From: Bacillus pseudomycoides
GTDB lineage: Bacteria; Bacillota; Bacilli; Bacillales; Bacillaceae_G
Assembly: GCF_022811845.1 (NCBI RefSeq)
Contig: NZ_CP064266.1
Location: 1,364,001 to 1,428,000, forward strand
Direction: 5' to 3'
Length of the DNA stretch: 64,000 nucleotides
How positions within the stretch are numbered: position 1 is the stretch's first letter; every line of letters starts with the position of its first letter. The notes below the pieces were generated by a model. It was not told the DNA's origin. It made no database searches and saw only the letters and a list, made by a program, of their open reading frames with translations. Below, in pieces: positions 60,613 through 64,000 of this stretch. Position numbers and translations under genes: made by a program.

Positions 60613-61434
60613 TCACTCCATTATTTTTTCTTTTTCTTTTTCATTTTCTTTCTCTAACTTAATAACCTGTCCCTCAATAGCATTTACAAAATAATCTACT
60701 TTTCGATCTGTTTTTAAATTCCATGTTGGAGCAAGCACTTGTATATTAGAAGCAGTAGATGTAACAAGAGTTGCATATCCAATCTGCGCTTCTTTAAAAT
60801 GCGTATTTTGTTTTATTTCATTCTTAAAGAATAAATTTTCTAAAGCTGTTTGAGCTGTAATAATCTCTTGCTCTTTTACCTTCTCATTCTCGCCCATCTC
60901 TTTTAAATCAGTTAACATTGTTTGTGTATATGAAACAAATTCACCTTTCTCATTTACATCCACAACAATCATCCCATGATCATTATAAAAGATAGGTTTA
61001 TCTTTATACTTTTGAAAAAAATAAACTTTTGTTGCTTCTGCTTTACCAAACTCATATTTTTGACCATCTAGTACATAGTTTTTCAGAAAATCACTATATT
61101 TATCTTTAGACAGTGTTTTTGAATGTAACAATGGTTCCTTTAACGTACTTACAATGGTGTTTGCATCTTGTAAAGTAGCTGTTTGGTTTTTTAAGGATTG
61201 AATATCGTCTTCTTTAAATGCCTTATTTTTTGCTGTAATAAAGGAGTCTTTCTTTGGCTCCTTTGGTAAATCACCAACGGTAATTTTATCATCTTTCAAC
61301 TGTTGATCTACCTTCGTTTCCGCCATTAACTCTAATTGGTTACTATCTTGCTTTTGAATGAATTGAAACACGAGGAAGAGATCTAAAATAAAAAAGGTAA
61401 TAATAAATATTGTCTTAATCCGATTCCAGTCCAA
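60613..61434 (-). CDS. walI: WalI (YycI), regulator of WalK
   Basis: A 273-residue protein with one N-terminal membrane helix (about residues 8-26: FIITFFILDLFLVFQFIQ) and an extracytoplasmic YycI domain made of mixed strands, plus a charged C-terminal tail (KLEKENEKEKEKIME). With WalH it binds WalK in the membrane and restrains kinase activity. The start is a TTG at 61434, 8 nt after GGAGGG, 20 bp inside walH. Confidence 0.93.
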   Translation of the reverse strand: MDWNRIKTIFIITFFILDLFLVFQFIQKQDSNQLELMAETKVDQQLKDDKITVGDLPKEPKKDSFITAKNKAFKEDDIQSLKNQTATLQDANTIVSTLKEPLLHSKTLSKDKYSDFLKNYVLDGQKYEFGKAEATKVYFFQKYKDKPIFYNDHGMIVVDVNEKGEFVSYTQTMLTDLKEMGENEKVKEQEIITAQTALENLFFKNEIKQNTHFKEAQIGYATLVTSTASNIQVLAPTWNLKTDRKVDYFVNAIEGQVIKLEKENEKEKEKIME

Positions 61435-62779
61435 TTAGCTCTCCCTCCTTCTCTTCACTCCACTCAAACACTTCATGATCTTCATGATCTTCACCATAAA
61501 TTACATACCAAATCGGCTTTAAAATTCCATTTGCCGCTTGTCCATTTGGTTCGTTCGGTCCATTTTCTGGTACTAATTTATAACCAATTCCTATATCTTG
61601 AATTAATTTTTTTTCTAGCTTCGATTTATTTTCCAATGATTGTATAACAGTAAGTCCAGATGGGAGTACTATATTGTTACCCTCACTTTTATTAATCAAC
61701 AAATTAAACAATGGGCGCTTATAGCTAATTAATTCTTCCGCTCCCCATACTTGAGTTAATTCAGTCATTCCTTCGCTATTAAATACAGGTAAGTCTTCTT
61801 CATATAGCCGGAACTTTGTTTTTCCCTTGGAATTTAGATAATCAAACCTATATGCATCTGTTAATCCACTATGACTATTAACAAATTCAAAACTTCTTTG
61901 CATCAGAACATTTCCATACATACGTGCACCACTAGCCACAGATGAATTTGTGTATTTTAACATTCGGTTCTGCTTATTGATTTGCATAAGACGAATCCCA
62001 TCTGTATAGGTTTCTTCGAATTCATTAGAAATAGGAGTTGCATAACGTGGATCGCTAAATAGCACATTTTTGAATAATTCTACTTCTATTTCCGTTGAGA
62101 AGTACATTAAATTTTGCATTTCTGTTGGACCATCTGGTAAGAATATCTTTTTCGTATCGGCTATTTCATACGCAAAGTACGGTCTTGCTACCGCTAAAAA
62201 TTGATTTTGTGCATTTATAATATCCCTTACATTCACACCCGTTAATGTCATTTTATACACTTTCCGATGACTATAAGAAACAAAATTCACATCAATGTTT
62301 TGATCACGACTTCTAGAAGGGTCGACAATAATACGATCAAAGTTAAACATATCTAATTTCTTATCTTTAATTGTTAATACGCCCCTAATCGCATCAATTG
62401 GAATTTCTGTTGGAAAGACAATTTCAATCTTGTCTTCCCCATGCACATAAGAGAGGAAATCACCTTTAGAAATAGAGTTCGTGATATCCTTAAAATCATG
62501 CAATTCCCCTCCCGCGATAATTGCGTATAACAAGTCGATATTATCTTTTTTTTCACTTACAAAGTGTTTCTGATCCTTATGAACAATCATAGAGGATGGG
62601 ACAATGACATTTGAAACATTTGAAACACCTTTTTTTAGTGCTTCTGTATTTCCTGGAACAAACTTTGTACTTTGCATTGAATTAGAATCTGGTACGTACG
62701 TCCATAAATTAAAAGTAAGGAACAAACTAATGACAACTAAGTTAATAAGAACGATGGTTTTAAAGTTTTCCATATTCAT
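61415..62779 (-). CDS. walH: WalH (YycH), regulator of WalK
   Basis: A 454-residue protein with an N-terminal membrane helix (about residues 8-27: IVLINLVVISLFLTFNLWTYVP) and a large extracytoplasmic YycH domain. Works with WalI to damp WalK. The ATG at 62779 overlaps the walK stop as ATGA; an ATG at 62773 is also possible. Tight overlaps on both sides (walK, walI) show a translationally coupled operon. Confidence 0.92.
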   Translation of the reverse strand: MNMENFKTIVLINLVVISLFLTFNLWTYVPDSNSMQSTKFVPGNTEALKKGVSNVSNVIVPSSMIVHKDQKHFVSEKKDNIDLLYAIIAGGELHDFKDITNSISKGDFLSYVHGEDKIEIVFPTEIPIDAIRGVLTIKDKKLDMFNFDRIIVDPSRSRDQNIDVNFVSYSHRKVYKMTLTGVNVRDIINAQNQFLAVARPYFAYEIADTKKIFLPDGPTEMQNLMYFSTEIEVELFKNVLFSDPRYATPISNEFEETYTDGIRLMQINKQNRMLKYTNSSVASGARMYGNVLMQRSFEFVNSHSGLTDAYRFDYLNSKGKTKFRLYEEDLPVFNSEGMTELTQVWGAEELISYKRPLFNLLINKSEGNNIVLPSGLTVIQSLENKSKLEKKLIQDIGIGYKLVPENGPNEPNGQAANGILKPIWYVIYGEDHEDHEVFEWSEEKEGELIGLESD

Positions 62780-64000
62780 TCCCAATCGTCCTCTTCTTCC
62801 TTCGCCATTGGAAGGGTGAAATAAATGGTTGTCCCTTTTCCTTCTTCACTTTTCGCCCAAATAGATCCACCATGCGCCACAATCATTTCTTTAGCAATCG
62901 CTAAACCTAAGCCTGTTCCACCCATCTGTCTTGAACGCGCCTTATCTACACGATAAAAACGCTCGAAAATTTTCTCTATATTTTCTTTTGGAATACCCAT
63001 TCCTTGGTCACTCACACTAATTTCTAACATATCCTCTCGATCACGCAGACGATATGTTACCGTTCCACCTTCAGGAGAATATTTTAAAGCATTCGAAATA
63101 ATGTTATATAAAACTTGTGTAATTTTATCCGCGTCCATATCAATGAATCGAGATTTCTTAGAGAATGAGCGTTTAAAGATTACATTTTGTTCTTTCGACA
63201 TTTCAAAGCGATCGATAACATTATTAAAGAAATCGGTAAAGTCTACCCATTCTTTCATTAAACGATGTTCTGTACTATCTAATTTAGATAATTGCAACAA
63301 TGCATTCACAAGTCGAATCATTCTTTCTGTTTCTTCTTGTGTAACTGTTAAAAATTGCGGCGCAATATTTGGATCTTGCCACACACCATCACTAAGTGCC
63401 TCTAAATAGCTACGCATCGTTGTTAACGGTGTCCGTAGTTCATGTGATACATTCGCCACAAACTCCCGGCGCTCACGGTCGATGCGCTCTTGTTCTGTCA
63501 CATCATATAATACAGCAATTAAGCCGTTCGCTTTACCTGTCTCCTTTTGAATAACAGAAAAACTAGCTCGCAAAATATATGGTTCATTTCGCGTACTAAA
63601 ATCTAATAAAACAGAATCTGGCTCTTCATATAGATGATCGAGTGTAAATTCTTCTTGAATGCCTAATACTTCTAGAACAGACTGGTCTAATGCCGTTTCA
63701 CGTGAAACGTTTAACATCTTTTCTGCAGGATCATTTAATAAAATAATATCTCCTTTTCGATCAGTCGCAATTACGCCATCTGTCATATGAGATAAAACAG
63801 ACGAAAGCTTACGTCTTTCACTTTCAGTCGAAGAACGTGCTTGTTGTAATTTTTTTGATAAATTATTAAATGCTAGTGCTAATTGACCAATTTCATCGTG
63901 ACTATGTACTTTTACTTTACGAGAGTAATTTCCCTTCGCCATTTCAATTGCTTGTCTTCTCATATCTGAAATTGGTCTTGTAATAGTTTGAGCCAATAAA
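62776..64000 (-). CDS. walK: Sensor kinase WalK (YycG), C-terminal part (cut by window edge)
   Basis: About 408 residues of the essential wall-homeostasis kinase: HAMP (AQTITRPISDMRRQAIEMAKGNYSRKVKVHSHDEIGQLALAFNNL), PAS (about 75-185 of the fragment), HisKA with the phospho-acceptor in FVANVSHELRTPLTTMRSYLEAL and HATPase (NIISNALKYSPEGG, DQGMGIPKENIEKIFERFYRVD, GTGLGLAIAK). The membrane-spanning sensor part lies beyond position 64000. It phosphorylates WalR to drive autolysin expression. A parS-like site sits in its PAS region. Confidence 0.96.
   Translation of the reverse strand, partial: LLAQTITRPISDMRRQAIEMAKGNYSRKVKVHSHDEIGQLALAFNNLSKKLQQARSSTESERRKLSSVLSHMTDGVIATDRKGDIILLNDPAEKMLNVSRETALDQSVLEVLGIQEEFTLDHLYEEPDSVLLDFSTRNEPYILRASFSVIQKETGKANGLIAVLYDVTEQERIDRERREFVANVSHELRTPLTTMRSYLEALSDGVWQDPNIAPQFLTVTQEETERMIRLVNALLQLSKLDSTEHRLMKEWVDFTDFFNNVIDRFEMSKEQNVIFKRSFSKKSRFIDMDADKITQVLYNIISNALKYSPEGGTVTYRLRDREDMLEISVSDQGMGIPKENIEKIFERFYRVDKARSRQMGGTGLGLAIAKEMIVAHGGSIWAKSEEGKGTTIYFTLPMAKEEEDDWE
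63694..63709. other. parS: parS-like site inside walK
   Basis: CGTTTCACGTGAAACG keeps the 14-bp core GTTTCACGTGAAAC of the parS consensus and differs only at the two outermost bases. A parS site is also found within walK (yycG) of B. subtilis, so it looks conserved despite coding constraint. Confidence 0.8.

Overview
The window looks like chromosomal DNA of a Bacillus cereus group bacterium (B. cereus / thuringiensis / anthracis type). It is AT-rich with strong Shine-Dalgarno sequences and many GTG/TTG starts. It carries seven copies or remnants of what I recognise as bcr1, a repeat confined to that group, plus a gene set typical of it: bacterial NO synthase, hemolysin III, lrgAB/lytSR, the yyzF-rlmH-htrC-wal region. 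The right end is the wal (yyc) operon, which lies close to oriC on the left arm in Bacillus. Most genes run on the minus strand, as expected if the fork moves right to left. A perfect parS site, a parS-like site inside walK and a DnaA-box cluster beside rlmH support the origin-proximal position.

Layout from left to right. 1-1.6 kb: a SAM-riboswitch-controlled metY-metA operon. 1.7-8 kb: small membrane proteins, a ClC-type channel, an azoreductase and a YhcY/YhcZ-like two-component pair. 8-13.5 kb: pdxK, parS, cstA with its small YbdD-like partner and a LytTR regulator, and a NiaP-like niacin transporter. 13.6-29.6 kb: a surface-glycan region with tagA, a GT4 transferase, an O-antigen-polymerase-like protein, a flippase, a GT2 transferase, two related GT-C membrane glycosyltransferases and a gtrA-gtrB pair whose gtrA is frameshifted. 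Interspersed are a TRIC channel, a thioesterase, an SDR/TetR pair and an ABC-F protein. 29.8-36 kb: a TetR-controlled RND pump, msrAB and an AI-2E family protein. 36.4-40.2 kb: lrgAB with lytSR. 40.2-42.1 kb: a PyrR-type attenuator in front of an internally deleted MFS gene, then nos, whose 3' end lies in a bcr1 copy. 42-50 kb: a UreI/AmiS-like channel, hemolysin III facing a DUF1836 gene across a large palindrome, an ECF sigma factor coupled to an unknown protein, a DbpA helicase and an acyltransferase. 50.3-55.2 kb: the C4-dicarboxylate system dctP-dctR-dctS with divergent dctB. 55.4-64 kb: guaC, a radical SAM/SPASM protein, rlmH, yyzF, htrC and walJIHK (walK is cut by the window edge).

Central-carbon uptake is a recurring theme. 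CstA and LrgAB are each linked to a LytTR-family regulator and both belong to families with pyruvate-transporting members. LrgAB and DctP each have a good CcpA (cre) site upstream. This fits a design in which overflow pyruvate and C4-acids are re-imported when preferred sugars run out. That reading is inference from families and sites.

Most of the window is ordinary core genome. The less explained parts are the chromosome-maintenance sites, the bcr1 copies (one recoding a gene end, two internally deleted with intact ATAAA ends), the 43-bp palindrome at hemolysin III, the broken glycosylation cassette, the relic transporter behind a PyrR leader, the sigma-factor/unknown-protein pair and the orphan radical SAM enzyme. 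I see no CRISPR array, prophage, complete insertion sequence, rRNA or tRNA.
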